From an uncultured archaeon (lineage in GTDB: Archaea > Nanobdellota > Nanobdellia > Pacearchaeales > GW2011-AR1), in the NCBI GenBank assembly GCA_902385655.1, contig CABMGO010000003.1, positions 48,456 through 112,455 on the forward strand: a stretch of DNA of 64,000 nt. The letters run 5' to 3'. Positions 28,591 to 39,389 of the stretch are shown here, piece after piece (position 1 is the first letter of the stretch; each line of letters starts with the position of its first letter). The notes under the pieces are model-generated. The model ran no database searches. It was not told where the DNA came from and saw only the letters and a list, made by a program, of their open reading frames with translations. Position numbers and translations under genes: made by a program.

Positions 28591-28637
28591 GAATTAGAGT
28601 AGTATTTGAGGTTTAAAAGCGTTATTAATCAGTCTTT

Positions 28638-29441
28638 CTAAGAAAGAACTTCTTTTAGATATTTGGCCATTTTACGCATTATTTCCTTTGAGTTTTCTAA
28701 AACTAGCCTGTGGCTCCCTTTCTTAATTTCTATGAGCGTAGAGGTTTCTACCTTTTTCACAACAGCTTTAGCTTCTGATATTGGAAAAACTTTGTCTCCT
28801 CGACCGTGAATTAAAAGAGTCGGTGTCCTAATCTGATTCATTATAGGATCTCCTTCGTAATCCAGAGTATGCTCAGCCATATGAGCGTATTGCCTTAGAC
28901 CCATATTATCTATGCTCCTAAGTAAAGTCTTCAGGTCACTTTCCCTATTCAAAATATAGTTTCGGTAGTCTTGGGGGGCTAGATGCCTCTTCCCAGCAGG
29001 AGCTATTTTTCCAAGAATTTTTAAAAGAAACCTCAAAGATTTTGATTTGTATACCTTGCCCGGTGAAGAATGAAAAGAGATGAAAATAAGAGAGTCTACC
29101 ATATGGGGATACTTTTTGATAAATTCTAACAAGATATAGTTGCTGAATGAGTAACCAACAACAGTACATTTATTTATTTTCTCTTTTTTTAGTACCTTGT
29201 ATAAATCCTTTGAAAATTGAGAGAAGGCATAATCATCTTTTTTGTGCAAACGCTTTGAAAATCCATGTCCCCTGAGGTCCATGCTTATCACATTATAATT
29301 TTTTGAGAAAAATTCTTCATATTCGGACCAAACTGTAGAATTTGCGCCAATCCCGTGTAAAAAAATAAGAGTTTTAGCAGACTTTTTAGAGGATCTTTTT
29401 CTATAAGCAATTCCATCTTCAAAAAATAAGTTTGTAACCAT
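28638..29441 (-). CDS. alpha/beta hydrolase
   Basis: FLHGIGANSTVW, VVGYSFSNYI, LIHGRGDKVFPI. Confidence 0.85.
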   Translation of the reverse strand: MVTNLFFEDGIAYRKRSSKKSAKTLIFLHGIGANSTVWSEYEEFFSKNYNVISMDLRGHGFSKRLHKKDDYAFSQFSKDLYKVLKKEKINKCTVVGYSFSNYILLEFIKKYPHMVDSLIFISFHSSPGKVYKSKSLRFLLKILGKIAPAGKRHLAPQDYRNYILNRESDLKTLLRSIDNMGLRQYAHMAEHTLDYEGDPIMNQIRTPTLLIHGRGDKVFPISEAKAVVKKVETSTLIEIKKGSHRLVLENSKEIMRKMAKYLKEVLS

Positions 29442-29447
29442 TTGAAA

Positions 29448-30134
29448 TTATTTTCCAGACCTAAGTAATTTTCTAGACTGCAGAGCTAGCTTGAAAATGC
29501 CTACTGACTTAACTATTTGCCAGGACATTTTTAGGTCTTCCCATTTGCCTTTTATCAGACCATGCTTTTCAGGTTTAAGAGTGTTTGACACATTTAGCCA
29601 AGGGACAACATTCACTCGAAGATTTTTCCTGATTATCATCTCATTCTGAACGACTTCTAAACTGTATTTTTCTAATTTTTTCATAGAGTATAGATCTTTG
29701 AATATGTCTTTCCTAAAACATCTTTGACCAGAAAAGATATCTATACCAATCCAGTAAAAAATTTTATAGCTATTTTTTAGAGGGCTTGCAATGCTTATGT
29801 CACATTTCCCTTGCTTGACTGGAGTTATTAGGTCAGTTATATTAGCTGCATTAAGGTTCAGAAGATCAGAGTCCACTAATAAAATAATGGAATTTTTGGA
29901 TTTTTTTATTCCCTTGAATATTGAAAGAGTTTTTCCTTCATTTATCTTTGAGTCTACCACCTTAATCTTTTTTGATTTGATAGAATTTATTTCAGCTAAA
30001 GTGTTATCTGCTGAACCATCATTGACTACTACAACCTCATTTATTTCTGGATGTTTCTCAACAGTTGAGATAATCTTCTTTATTCTTTTTCCCTCGTTGT
30101 ATGCGGGGATTATGCAAGATACTTTTAGGTTCAT
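29448..30134 (-). CDS. glycosyltransferase family 2
   Basis: SCIIPAYNEGKRIKKIISTVEKHPEINEVVVVNDGSADNT. Confidence 0.88.
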   Translation of the reverse strand: MNLKVSCIIPAYNEGKRIKKIISTVEKHPEINEVVVVNDGSADNTLAEINSIKSKKIKVVDSKINEGKTLSIFKGIKKSKNSIILLVDSDLLNLNAANITDLITPVKQGKCDISIASPLKNSYKIFYWIGIDIFSGQRCFRKDIFKDLYSMKKLEKYSLEVVQNEMIIRKNLRVNVVPWLNVSNTLKPEKHGLIKGKWEDLKMSWQIVKSVGIFKLALQSRKLLRSGK

Positions 30135-30164
30135 ATTGAAGATACTCCGGAATTGTATATAAAG

Positions 30165-30869
30165 CTATTTGTCAGACTTGTGATGGAAAACAAATCTTCT
30201 TACTTTCTTAGAAAGTAAAGGCACGAAAATAAATGCTATGAAAACTACTAAGGAGATTATTAGTTTGGGAAATAAGAATCCTTCCAAGCTTAAGCTGTCT
30301 ACATTTTTCAAACTGCCCATTAAGCTTAGAGTAAGCAAAACTCCCGGAATCGTTCCTATAAGTGTTGCGATGAAATAATCCTTGAATCTTATTTCAGATA
30401 AACCCGCAAAGATATTTAGTAATTCGTAAGGGAAGATATAAATTAACCTAAGGAAGAGAATTGTAACAAAACCTCTCTTTCTTAAAAATGACTCATACTT
30501 ATGAAATTTTCCTTTTGTAGCTACAAACTTTTCGTGAAAATAATCTCTTGCTAAATATCTTGCTAGATAAAAAGAAAGAACTGCTCCGATAACAAGTCCG
30601 AGCCAATCAATAATTGCTGCTGAAGTAAAATCTAGAATAAATGCAGATGCTACAACGGGTATCTGAAATATAAGGCCCACTGTCGAACCAATTATCACCA
30701 TTAACAAGAGAATAAGTGGAGAATAAAAACCAAATCCCTTAACACTTGAAATTGTCTCTTTGAAACTGAATCCAGCATTAAGAAAATGGATAAAAAAAGC
30801 AAAGGGTAATAAAATAAAAATTAAAAACAATACTAACTTCAAAACACGAATCCCCTTTTCTTTCATCAA
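30165..30869 (-). CDS. TVP38/TMEM64 (SNARE-associated/VTT) family membrane protein
   Basis: FVTILFLRLIYIFPYELLNIFAGLSEIRFKDYFIATLIGTIPG. Confidence 0.82.
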   Translation of the reverse strand: MMKEKGIRVLKLVLFLIFILLPFAFFIHFLNAGFSFKETISSVKGFGFYSPLILLLMVIIGSTVGLIFQIPVVASAFILDFTSAAIIDWLGLVIGAVLSFYLARYLARDYFHEKFVATKGKFHKYESFLRKRGFVTILFLRLIYIFPYELLNIFAGLSEIRFKDYFIATLIGTIPGVLLTLSLMGSLKNVDSLSLEGFLFPKLIISLVVFIAFIFVPLLSKKVRRFVFHHKSDK

Positions 30870-30897
30870 AGATCAATGCAAAGAGGCTTTAAAAAGA

Positions 30898-32532
30898 TTA
30901 TTTTCCAACGAATTTTTTAAACAAATCCAAAACTTTTTCTTTCTTTGAAGGCATAAATCTTATCGAGCCAGCATTTTTGTGTCCGCCACCTTCAACAAAA
31001 GCTTCAGGAAGTTCTTTATTCAAATATTTGATTAACTCTTGAACTGAAAAATCAGCTTCATCAGTTGCACGGATTGTCATTGCATCAGCCAAAATTCCTA
31101 CAGTAACTAGATTTGATAATTTTTCTTTTTCCTTTGCATAATCATGAAGTATTCCTACCATCAAACCAGGTCTTGGCCAAAATCCTCTGTGGAAAGTTTC
31201 CTCAATTGAGATAGTTTGTAAAGTTAATTTTCCAAACTTTTCTAGTTTCCTAGCAGACTTAGCCATTTCAAGTCCTTTCTTTTCTAAACCTCGTATATAT
31301 GGTGCAAGCAAATCTACAAGAGCTTTTTGTTTTTTCATTGGTTCGCCGAATAAAACCTCTACGTATTCTCTTGCTTCCATAAATCTTAATCTTGAAGAAA
31401 CAAAATCAATAACGGTTGCAATCTCCCCTAACATTTCTTTTGTGTATCCTTTTGTATGTGCAATTTCTAGATATTTCTTTATTGCTTCCGGATTATCTAC
31501 TCGGTCAGAAAGTCCTGCCATTGCTGGAATTTGAGTAATGTTCAGATTTGGATCTGGATTGATAAATCTTGCAAGCTCTGTGCAAAGCATTCCTGCGGAA
31601 TAAGCAGCGCCATCTTCGCCAACTAAAAATGGATTTATGTTAGCGATTGTGTGTTCAGAGACTACGTCTTCTTCAAATCTGTGATGATCTACGACGATAA
31701 AATCTTCTCCGTGAACTTTTCCTTGTAAAATTCCCAAAAGATCTTCTTCACCAGAACCAGTATCAACAATCAAAACTAAAGGCATTTTATTTGAGAATTT
31801 TGCTTCGTTAGAAAGTGATTTTGCTGTATCTCTAATTGAGTCATCTATTTCATACATTGGAGCATCACAGGGAGCACGAGTGAAAAATTCCCATGCAGCT
31901 TTTACGGAGGCATGTTGTTTTTCGATTAAAGGCAAGATTGCTCTTTCTAAAGCATAACCTGAAGAATAACCGTCGGTGTCATTATGATGTCTGACTACAA
32001 TTGGTCTGTTTTGGATTATTGCAAGTCGGACTGCTGTTGCTGCGATAACCATTCTCTCTTTTAATTTTTCTAAAATTGGGCTGTCAACTAAAAAAGGAAT
32101 TGGAGTTACTTTTGCTCGGTCTCTTTCTATTTTTTCCAGACCATCTAAAAATTCTTTTTTATCTTTATCTTGTAATTTCCAAAGCTTTGCAACTTCGCCT
32201 TCCAATTCATCTTGGTATTCTTCTATTTTTATTGAAGCCTTTACTGCATCTCCAACATCGATGTGAGGATAAGAACGAACGCCTGCGCCTTCAAAAGCCT
32301 TTAATGCGAGTGTTCCGGTACCGTCAGTTATATAGAATATTGTTGGCCCGCCTGTTTGGACTACTTTGTCGATTAAACCAAAGACCGAGAAAGATTCCCC
32401 TTTATCTTTAGCACTTATTTTATCAATAGTAACCTGTGTAGGGTTTTCTATGTTACTTACAAATTCTTTGAAATCACCAGCGAATTTTTTTGATTTATTA
32501 GAATTTTTTTTATAATCAAATTTCTTATTCAT
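30898..32532 (-). CDS. DHH-family phosphoesterase (archaeal RecJ-like) with N-terminal OB-like domain
   Basis: VVRHHNDTDGYSSGYAL, VVDHHRFEED, GGGHKNAGSIRF. Confidence 0.88.
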   Translation of the reverse strand: MNKKFDYKKNSNKSKKFAGDFKEFVSNIENPTQVTIDKISAKDKGESFSVFGLIDKVVQTGGPTIFYITDGTGTLALKAFEGAGVRSYPHIDVGDAVKASIKIEEYQDELEGEVAKLWKLQDKDKKEFLDGLEKIERDRAKVTPIPFLVDSPILEKLKERMVIAATAVRLAIIQNRPIVVRHHNDTDGYSSGYALERAILPLIEKQHASVKAAWEFFTRAPCDAPMYEIDDSIRDTAKSLSNEAKFSNKMPLVLIVDTGSGEEDLLGILQGKVHGEDFIVVDHHRFEEDVVSEHTIANINPFLVGEDGAAYSAGMLCTELARFINPDPNLNITQIPAMAGLSDRVDNPEAIKKYLEIAHTKGYTKEMLGEIATVIDFVSSRLRFMEAREYVEVLFGEPMKKQKALVDLLAPYIRGLEKKGLEMAKSARKLEKFGKLTLQTISIEETFHRGFWPRPGLMVGILHDYAKEKEKLSNLVTVGILADAMTIRATDEADFSVQELIKYLNKELPEAFVEGGGHKNAGSIRFMPSKKEKVLDLFKKFVGK

Positions 32533-32625
32533 ATTTTCTATTTGTTCATAGGTATATGATGTGTAGAGTTTTAAAATCTTTCGGAGTATACAAATCCTTA
32601 AAATGTGAGTAAAATAAACTAGATT

Positions 32626-33042
32626 ATGATAAGAGAAGTAGTATGTGGATTAATTATTGAGGATAAGAAACTGTTAGTTGCACGAAAAGAAGTTGGTGGA
32701 AAAAGCTCGTGGATTCTTCCTGGTGGAAAAATTGAAAGAGGAGAACATCCTTATGAGGGTCTTGTTAGAGAATTAAAAGAAGAATTACCTTATATGAAAT
32801 GGGATGGCCTTTGGGTTCCGTGGCAATATTTTACAGGAATTTCTCCGAATAATAAAAGTCCGATTAGGGTTTTAGCATTTTATTTAGATGGAAAAACAAA
32901 TGGAGACTATCGGCCTTCAGAAAGAGCTGATGAACCAATAAAGGAAACGAGACTTGTTGATTGTCTAGATTTGTTAAAGTTGGGGCTTTCAGATGTTTCT
33001 AGAGAAATGGTTTACAAACTACAACAGGAGAGGAGAATATGA
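32626..33042 (+). CDS. NUDIX hydrolase
   Basis: GGKIERGEHPYEGLVRELKEEL. Confidence 0.88.
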   Translation: MIREVVCGLIIEDKKLLVARKEVGGKSSWILPGGKIERGEHPYEGLVRELKEELPYMKWDGLWVPWQYFTGISPNNKSPIRVLAFYLDGKTNGDYRPSERADEPIKETRLVDCLDLLKLGLSDVSREMVYKLQQERRI

Positions 33043-33776
33043 GTCCAGAACTTAAAATTTCTGCCGGGAGTTTTGATTTGAATAAATTTCTTTATGGCGG
33101 TTACGAAACAGATATTATAACTACAATTTATGGTCCGGGGGGAAGTGGGAAAACAAATCTTTGTATGTTAGTTGCAGTTTCGCAAGCAAAAAAAGGAAAC
33201 AAAGTTATTTACGTCGATACTGAGGGAGGGTTTTCTAGTGAGAGAGTTAAACAAATGTTGGGGAAAGATCCATCTCTTCTTGAACAGGTTTTGCAAAATA
33301 TTATGATTTTGAAGCCGACTTCTTTTGAAGAACAGGAGGAAGCTTTTGAACAGCTTTTGAAACATGTAAAGAAGGGAGGAATTTCTTTAATTATTATTGA
33401 CAGCATTGCAATGCTTTATAGAATTGAATTGGGAGACGCGATAAAAACTGAAGAGGTTTCTGAAATTCAAGCAGTTAATAGAAAACTGGCAAATCAGTTG
33501 AGAATTTTAAATGAGCTTTCGAGAAAACAAAATATTCCTGTGATTGTTACAAATCAAGTTTATTCAAGTTTTGTTCAAAATCAAGACGAGAAAAGGGAAA
33601 AGCAATATTCGATGGTTGGGGGAGATTTATTGAAATATTGGAGCAAGTGCATAATCGAAGTTCAGAATTTTAGAGGAAGGAGAAGTTTGAAATTAAGAAA
33701 ACATCGTTCGCTTCCAGAAAAAGAATTGGAATTTGAAATTGATAATTTAGGAATTAGAAAAAGAGGTTTGTTTTGA
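33039..33776 (+). CDS. radB: DNA repair and recombination protein RadB
   Basis: RecA-fold: TTIYGPGGSGKTNLC, KGGISLIIIDSIAMLYR; short RadB-like architecture. Confidence 0.88.
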   Translation: MSPELKISAGSFDLNKFLYGGYETDIITTIYGPGGSGKTNLCMLVAVSQAKKGNKVIYVDTEGGFSSERVKQMLGKDPSLLEQVLQNIMILKPTSFEEQEEAFEQLLKHVKKGGISLIIIDSIAMLYRIELGDAIKTEEVSEIQAVNRKLANQLRILNELSRKQNIPVIVTNQVYSSFVQNQDEKREKQYSMVGGDLLKYWSKCIIEVQNFRGRRSLKLRKHRSLPEKELEFEIDNLGIRKRGLF

Positions 33777-33810
33777 TAAGATTTATAAGTCTCTAAAGAA
33801 CTCAAATAGT

Positions 33811-34053
33811 ATGATAAATGAAGATACTCCCGTAGGAGAATGGTTAAAGCTCCCCCTAGTGGAACGTTACAGAGACTGTGTTCAAGCCTATAGGAGACAA
33901 CCTTTTCCAAAAGATCGATCAGTATTAGAAGGACTTCCGGAAGAGGAACAGCTTAATCAAAGAAGACTCTTGATGAAATATGACTTGTCAGTTTTAGATG
34001 CAAGATTGGGTCTTGCAGAAATAGTTATCAAAAGAGTTTTAGAACAAGCCTAA
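33811..34053 (+). CDS. hypothetical protein
   Basis: 80 aa ORF. Confidence 0.55.
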   Translation: MINEDTPVGEWLKLPLVERYRDCVQAYRRQPFPKDRSVLEGLPEEEQLNQRRLLMKYDLSVLDARLGLAEIVIKRVLEQA

Positions 34054-34057
34054 TCAC

Positions 34058-34372
34058 CTATAAATTTTCTTCAAGTGCTTTTAAGACTCTGGCGGAAGTT
34101 TGCTTTTGATACATTAAATGAATTCCTTCCTTAACTAGACGTGCAAAATGTTCTGGATTAAGAATCTCTATATCTACTAAATCTGAGAGTTCATGAACAC
34201 AACCCTCGTTGCTAGGTTCGCCTTCGGCTCTAGGTTTTAATGAATATTTTCTGAGTTCAGAAATAAATCTAGTTCGATATCCTTTTCTATGATCTTGAGG
34301 AATTGTTTGAAAAGTGTAATTTATCCAAATAGCCAAATTCCTGCCATATTTTCCAGCACGAGTTTCTCCCAT
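34058..34372 (-). CDS. hypothetical protein
   Basis: Start moved to MGETRAGKYGRNLAIW to remove overlap with the gene at 34457. Confidence 0.6.
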   Translation of the reverse strand: MGETRAGKYGRNLAIWINYTFQTIPQDHRKGYRTRFISELRKYSLKPRAEGEPSNEGCVHELSDLVDIEILNPEHFARLVKEGIHLMYQKQTSARVLKALEENL

Positions 34373-34456
34373 TATTTTAGCAATTAGTTTTATTTTATAA
34401 AGTAATATACTTTCGATCACATATTTATTTTTAAACTGAATTCTTTTGAAAATTTT

Positions 34457-34897
34457 ATGACTGAGATAAAAAGGTATACTTGTATTGAAAGTCCGTTTAA
34501 AGGACATGATTGGAGCGAGACTCAGAAAAATCTTATGTACGCGAGGGCTTGCTCTAAAGATTGTATTAATCGAGGGGAGAGACCTTATGCAACTCATCTT
34601 TATTTCACTCAGAGAGGAATTTTAGATGACAGAATTCATGAAGAGAGAATGAAAGGAATTACCTTCGGCAAAGATATTGAAGAGGCAATTTTTCTAGCTT
34701 CTAAATTTGATAAAGGAATTTATGTTTGTTCTGCATTTTACACGGACAGGGGAATGAGCAAGGGAATGGAGTTAGGATTAGAAAAAGCAAAAACTCTTGG
34801 AAGAGATACGGTTTTTAGACAGCTTGGACAGAATTGGGAAGAAGAATTTAGAGAATTTTTAGAGTCGAGAGAATGGTTAGATTTGGGATTATTTTGA
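34457..34897 (+). CDS. hypothetical protein, possibly nucleotide-binding-like
   Basis: YTCIESPFKG...NLMYARACSKDCINRGERPYATHLYFTQ resembles small phage/bacterial SLOG-like proteins. Confidence 0.6.
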   Translation: MTEIKRYTCIESPFKGHDWSETQKNLMYARACSKDCINRGERPYATHLYFTQRGILDDRIHEERMKGITFGKDIEEAIFLASKFDKGIYVCSAFYTDRGMSKGMELGLEKAKTLGRDTVFRQLGQNWEEEFREFLESREWLDLGLF

Positions 34898-34906
34898 AAT
34901 TAAATT

Positions 34907-35200
34907 CTATAATACTTTTCTGAAATCACCAGTTTCTTTTCTGTCTGCATCAGTTTGGGTACAAACTAATAATTGCTGTAAGTCATGATAATGCAATTGC
35001 CTTTCTCCTCTTCCATCAAAAATTTTCATTCTGTAAACTTCGTTGTCATACCCTGTTGGGAGCAGACGACCATGGCACCATTGTTGATGCTCATCATAGA
35101 TTATAACTTCTTTTCCTAAATTTTCTCTTATTGCTGATTCACTTTTAACTTCTGATGGCTTTCCAAATGTTCCTTCAAGTCTTACTGGCCGAATTATCAT
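34907..35200 (-). CDS. hypothetical protein
   Basis: 97 aa ORF. Confidence 0.55.
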   Translation of the reverse strand: MIIRPVRLEGTFGKPSEVKSESAIRENLGKEVIIYDEHQQWCHGRLLPTGYDNEVYRMKIFDGRGERQLHYHDLQQLLVCTQTDADRKETGDFRKVL

Positions 35201-35247
35201 GAATTATATCAGAATTCTTAATTTAAAAGGATTATTGTAGTCACTAA

Positions 35248-37575
35248 CTATTCCATCTCAGTAATCTCGTGAGATTTGTCCTCGGTCTTTTCTTCTTCAG
35301 AGTTATCTTTTTCTCCTTCTTTGAAACCATCTTCTCCAGGCTTAGCTTCTGACTCTTTACTCTTCAAAAACTCTTCTCTCTTCTTCTGCCAATTTTCATT
35401 GGTTTTACATTTTGGATTAAAACAAAATTTCCAAGGTCGCTTTCCTTTCTTTAGAGACATGACCATGGGGAATTTACATTCTGCGCATAATTCCTGTTCT
35501 TCCTCACCCGTTTCTTTATTCTTAACTCTCGAAGGTTTCATCATCCCATTTGGAGGCAATGAGAAAATAGTTCTACATTCTGGATAAGCTGAACAACCAA
35601 CAAAATATCTTTTGAACTTTTTACCGAACATTATTCTTAAATTTCCTTTTTTACAGACTGGGCACTGCATAAGTTTTGCATCTTCTGCCTGTTGTTTGTA
35701 AACTTCTTCGTTTGCTTCTGCGAGTGCTTCACCAATTTGACTTAAATTTGCAGTAATATCTTTTGCAATCTTTTGAATTGAGCCTTTTGCTTCTTCCATA
35801 ACTTTTAGTTCTTTAGTTTTCCAATCTGATTTTGATTCTGAGATTTTTTCCATTTCATCTTCAAAATTTCTTGTCAATTCATCGTCGATAATTACTGGAG
35901 AATATTTTTTCAGTGTGTCAATCATTTTTATTCCAAGTGGAGTAACTTCAATGCTTTTTCCTCTCGTGTAACCTCTGCTCTCCAAAGTTTCAACAATGTT
36001 CGCTCTTGTTGCTTTTGTTCCTAAATTTCTTTTTTCTAATTCTTTTACAAGGGATGCACCAGTGTATCTTGCAGGAGGTTTTGTTTGTTTTTCTTCTATT
36101 CTAATTTCTTCGATATTGACTTCTCCTTCAATTGTTGGAATTTCTTCTTCCTTGTAAGTGTTAGGATAAACATTCATCCAATTCTTTTCTTTAATCATTA
36201 AACCCTTTGCATTGAATATTAAACCATCAACATCCACAACTACTTTTTTATTTTCGACAATTGCTGGAAGTGCGAAACATGAAATGAATCTTTTAACAAT
36301 TAGATCGTAAACTTTCTTTTCAGTTTCTGATAATTCTTTTTTCATTTCACCAGTAGGGTAAATTGCGGGGTGAGCAGGATCAGATTTTGGACCTTCAATA
36401 GGTACTTTGTTTACAGCATATTTTGTTAATTGAGTATACTTTTGCAAGTTCTTTAAGATTTTTTCAAAGCCAATTGCAGCAGGATATTTCTGGGAAGAAG
36501 TTCTTGGATATGAAATAACTCCGTCGAGATAAAGTGCTTGGGCAACGTTTAGGGTTTGTGCAGGTGTTAAACCAAAAAGTCTGTAAGATTCTGTTTGAAG
36601 GGTTGTTAAGTCGAAAGGTGTTGGAGAATTTATTGTATCTTCTTTTATTTCTGTTTTTGCAATTCCTTTTTTACCTTTTAAGAATTCAAATTTTTTTAAT
36701 TCTTTTTTATCAAAAATATCTTTTGGAAATTTTACTTCTAATCTGTTTTTGTTAAAATCTCTAATTCTTAGAAAAATCTGCCAGTAAGGTTCTGCTTTGA
36801 AATTTTTGATTTCTATTTCTTTGTCATAAACAATTTTTAATGCTGGGCCTTGAACTCTTCCGATTGATAATATTCTGAATTTCCCAGTGGACGAAAGTGC
36901 TTTCATTAAACCTCTTGAAAGATTTATACCATAAAACCAGTCTAAGTGATGTCTTGTTTCGCCTGCATAAGCTTCTCCCCAATTCAAATGAGGTTCGAGA
37001 TTTTCCCAAGAATTTTCAAGTTCCTCTTTTGTTAAAGAGGAGAATTTCATTCTTTTTGCATTATCTGCTTTGTTTGCTATGAATCTTGCGACATTCCAGC
37101 CAATAACTTCTCCTTCAATGTCATAGTCCGTTGCAACAATTATTTCATCAGCTTCTTTAGATAATTTCTTTAGAATATCAAAATATTTTTTTGTGTAATC
37201 GCTTCCTTTTGATTCATAGTTTGGTCTCCATGAAACATCGAAATTAGGAAAAGTTCCTCTTGCTTCATTTTGTTTTATTCCGAAAAGATGACCTACTGCA
37301 CAACCAACAAGAATGTTTTTTCCATCTCTATTAAACTGATAGTATGCAACCCCATTTTTTTCTTTTATTTTTTCATCGGAGTTATTAGAAATCGCGGCAG
37401 CGATTTTTTCTGCTGCTTGTGGCTTCTCAGTAATAATAAGAACTGTGTTTTCCCTCAACTGCACTTTCCCTTTCTTCGGGATGACCTCTGCCGAGGCCTC
37501 CTGATTTTTCTGTTTTGATTTTTTCTCAGAGGGTACTTCTTCAGTAGAACTTTCGACTTTTTTCTTTCTAGCCAT
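35248..37575 (-). CDS. topA: DNA topoisomerase I (type IA)
   Basis: VLIITEKPQAAEKIAAAI, DYDIEGEVIG, GVISYPRTSSQKYP; C-terminal CPVC...C zinc fingers. Confidence 0.95.
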   Translation of the reverse strand: MARKKKVESSTEEVPSEKKSKQKNQEASAEVIPKKGKVQLRENTVLIITEKPQAAEKIAAAISNNSDEKIKEKNGVAYYQFNRDGKNILVGCAVGHLFGIKQNEARGTFPNFDVSWRPNYESKGSDYTKKYFDILKKLSKEADEIIVATDYDIEGEVIGWNVARFIANKADNAKRMKFSSLTKEELENSWENLEPHLNWGEAYAGETRHHLDWFYGINLSRGLMKALSSTGKFRILSIGRVQGPALKIVYDKEIEIKNFKAEPYWQIFLRIRDFNKNRLEVKFPKDIFDKKELKKFEFLKGKKGIAKTEIKEDTINSPTPFDLTTLQTESYRLFGLTPAQTLNVAQALYLDGVISYPRTSSQKYPAAIGFEKILKNLQKYTQLTKYAVNKVPIEGPKSDPAHPAIYPTGEMKKELSETEKKVYDLIVKRFISCFALPAIVENKKVVVDVDGLIFNAKGLMIKEKNWMNVYPNTYKEEEIPTIEGEVNIEEIRIEEKQTKPPARYTGASLVKELEKRNLGTKATRANIVETLESRGYTRGKSIEVTPLGIKMIDTLKKYSPVIIDDELTRNFEDEMEKISESKSDWKTKELKVMEEAKGSIQKIAKDITANLSQIGEALAEANEEVYKQQAEDAKLMQCPVCKKGNLRIMFGKKFKRYFVGCSAYPECRTIFSLPPNGMMKPSRVKNKETGEEEQELCAECKFPMVMSLKKGKRPWKFCFNPKCKTNENWQKKREEFLKSKESEAKPGEDGFKEGEKDNSEEEKTEDKSHEITEME

Positions 37576-37623
37576 CTAAGTGGTTGAATTCGAGGTTTTT
37601 TATAGTTTATGGAGAAAAAATTA

Positions 37624-37941
37624 TTACAAATGAGACTCAATCCACTTCTTAATTGCGGATTCTGGTTGAAGTCCTACAAATTCGTCTACTACTTTTCCGC
37701 CCTTGAACATCTTTACAGCGGGGATAGACATAATTGAATATTCTGATGCCTTTTCTTGATTATCTTCTACGTTAAGTTTTCCGATAATTGCTTTTCCTTT
37801 GAATTCTTTTTCAAGTTTTTCCATAATTGGTTTGAGCATTAAGCAAGGTCCGCACCATGAAGCCCAGAAATCAACAATTACTGGCATTTTCTTCGAAGCC
37901 ATAATGACTTCTTTCTCAAAATTTTCGTCTGTTAGTTCCAT
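37624..37941 (-). CDS. trxA: thioredoxin
   Basis: VDFWASWCGPCLMLKP active site. Confidence 0.95.
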   Translation of the reverse strand: MELTDENFEKEVIMASKKMPVIVDFWASWCGPCLMLKPIMEKLEKEFKGKAIIGKLNVEDNQEKASEYSIMSIPAVKMFKGGKVVDEFVGLQPESAIKKWIESHL

Positions 37942-38042
37942 TTTTTGTCTCCTATGATTAATGGATAATTTTTGTGTTTATAAATAATTGTTAAGTTTGT
38001 TAACTTAAATAATTTTAAAAACCTTGAAATTTCTTTAATAAT

Positions 38043-38639
38043 ATGAAAGTTGTCTGTTTGGATTTGGAAGGAGTATTGTTGCCTGAATTTTGGGAAGAGT
38101 TTTCTAAAGCGACAAAAATAGAAAAATTGATGTTGACGACGCGTGATGTTCCAGATTATGATGCGCTTATGAAAATGAGGCTGGAAATTTTGGATAAGAA
38201 TAATCTTGGCATGGAAGAAGTTCTCGAGGTTGTTGAGACAATGGAGCCACTTGAAGGAGCGAGAGAATTTTTAGATTGGTTGAGAGAAAGAGCACAGGTT
38301 GTGATTTTGACAGGAACTTATTATGAATATATCATGCCTTTAATGAAAAAGTTAGGTTACCCATTTATGTGCGCGAACAGTTTGAAAATTGAAAATGGAA
38401 AAATTGTTGGATATAATTTAAGAGAAAAAGATGGAAAGATCGAGATGATAAATAGATTTAAAGAAGCAGGTTTTGAGACAGTTGCGATTGGAGATAGTTT
38501 GAATGATTTGAAAATGCTTCATGGCGCTGGAAAAGGAATTTTATTCAGAGCAAAAGAAGAGCTTGTTAGAAGCGAACCAAAATTATTGTCTGTAAAAACA
38601 TATGAAGAGTTGAAGAAGATTCTTGTGAAGATTTTATAA
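38043..38639 (+). CDS. thrH: HAD-family phosphatase, ThrH-like (phosphoserine phosphatase/homoserine phosphotransferase)
   Basis: MKVVCLDLEGVLLPEFWEEF, ILTGTYYEYI, AIGDSLNDLKML. Confidence 0.82.
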   Translation: MKVVCLDLEGVLLPEFWEEFSKATKIEKLMLTTRDVPDYDALMKMRLEILDKNNLGMEEVLEVVETMEPLEGAREFLDWLRERAQVVILTGTYYEYIMPLMKKLGYPFMCANSLKIENGKIVGYNLREKDGKIEMINRFKEAGFETVAIGDSLNDLKMLHGAGKGILFRAKEELVRSEPKLLSVKTYEELKKILVKIL

Positions 38640-38679
38640 TCGCTTATTTTATTAACCCATTAAGGCTGATTGATTTAAG

Positions 38680-39378
38680 ATGTTAGGTTATACATACAGC
38701 TATTTGCTTTTAGGAATTTTATTTTTTGTTTTCTGGATAATATTGTTTCTTTGGAGAAAAGATACTAGAAAGCCAATGCTGTTATTCTCTAGTTTATTTG
38801 GTTTTGCTGGACCACTTGCAGATTTATTGTATACTCAAGATTGGTGGAAACCTGTCACGATTACAAATACGGCTATAGGCCTAGAGTCTATTTTTGTAGG
38901 GTTTATGATTGGAGGCATTGCAACTGTTTTATATGAAGATATTTTTAAGAAAAAAATTAGATTAAGAAAAAATTACAAATCTCGAAAAGAAAAAGATAAC
39001 CTTCATCTTATTTTGTTGATTTTAACTGCATTGATACTATTTTTTGGAAGTTTTTATTTGCTGAGATTAAATAGCTTAGTTTCAACAATAATTGCGCTTA
39101 TAATACCTACACTTTACATTTGGTATAAACGAAAAGATTTGATAGTTGACTCTTTAATGAGTGGAGTTTTGTTACTTGTTTTATCTTTCCTAGTTTATTC
39201 TACTTTAAACCTAATTACTCCTGGTTGGGTGGATGAATTTTGGTATTTTAGAAATGTTCCGCATTTAATCTTTTTAGGAGTTCCAATAGATGACGTGATT
39301 TGGTATTTCTTGGCAGGTGCGTTTATTGCTCCACTTTATGAGTATTGGCTTGAAGGTAGATTAATAAATAAGAAATAA
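38680..39378 (+). CDS. multi-TM membrane protein, lycopene-cyclase-domain-like
   Basis: 7 TM; GVPIDDVIWYFLAGAFIAPLYEYW. Confidence 0.6.
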   Translation: MLGYTYSYLLLGILFFVFWIILFLWRKDTRKPMLLFSSLFGFAGPLADLLYTQDWWKPVTITNTAIGLESIFVGFMIGGIATVLYEDIFKKKIRLRKNYKSRKEKDNLHLILLILTALILFFGSFYLLRLNSLVSTIIALIIPTLYIWYKRKDLIVDSLMSGVLLLVLSFLVYSTLNLITPGWVDEFWYFRNVPHLIFLGVPIDDVIWYFLAGAFIAPLYEYWLEGRLINKK

Positions 39379-39389
39379 CTAATTCTTTT

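Noticed and set aside
34058-34597. Full-length ORF 179 aa
   Set aside because: N-terminal extension overlaps the better-supported plus-strand gene at 34457; start moved to 34372
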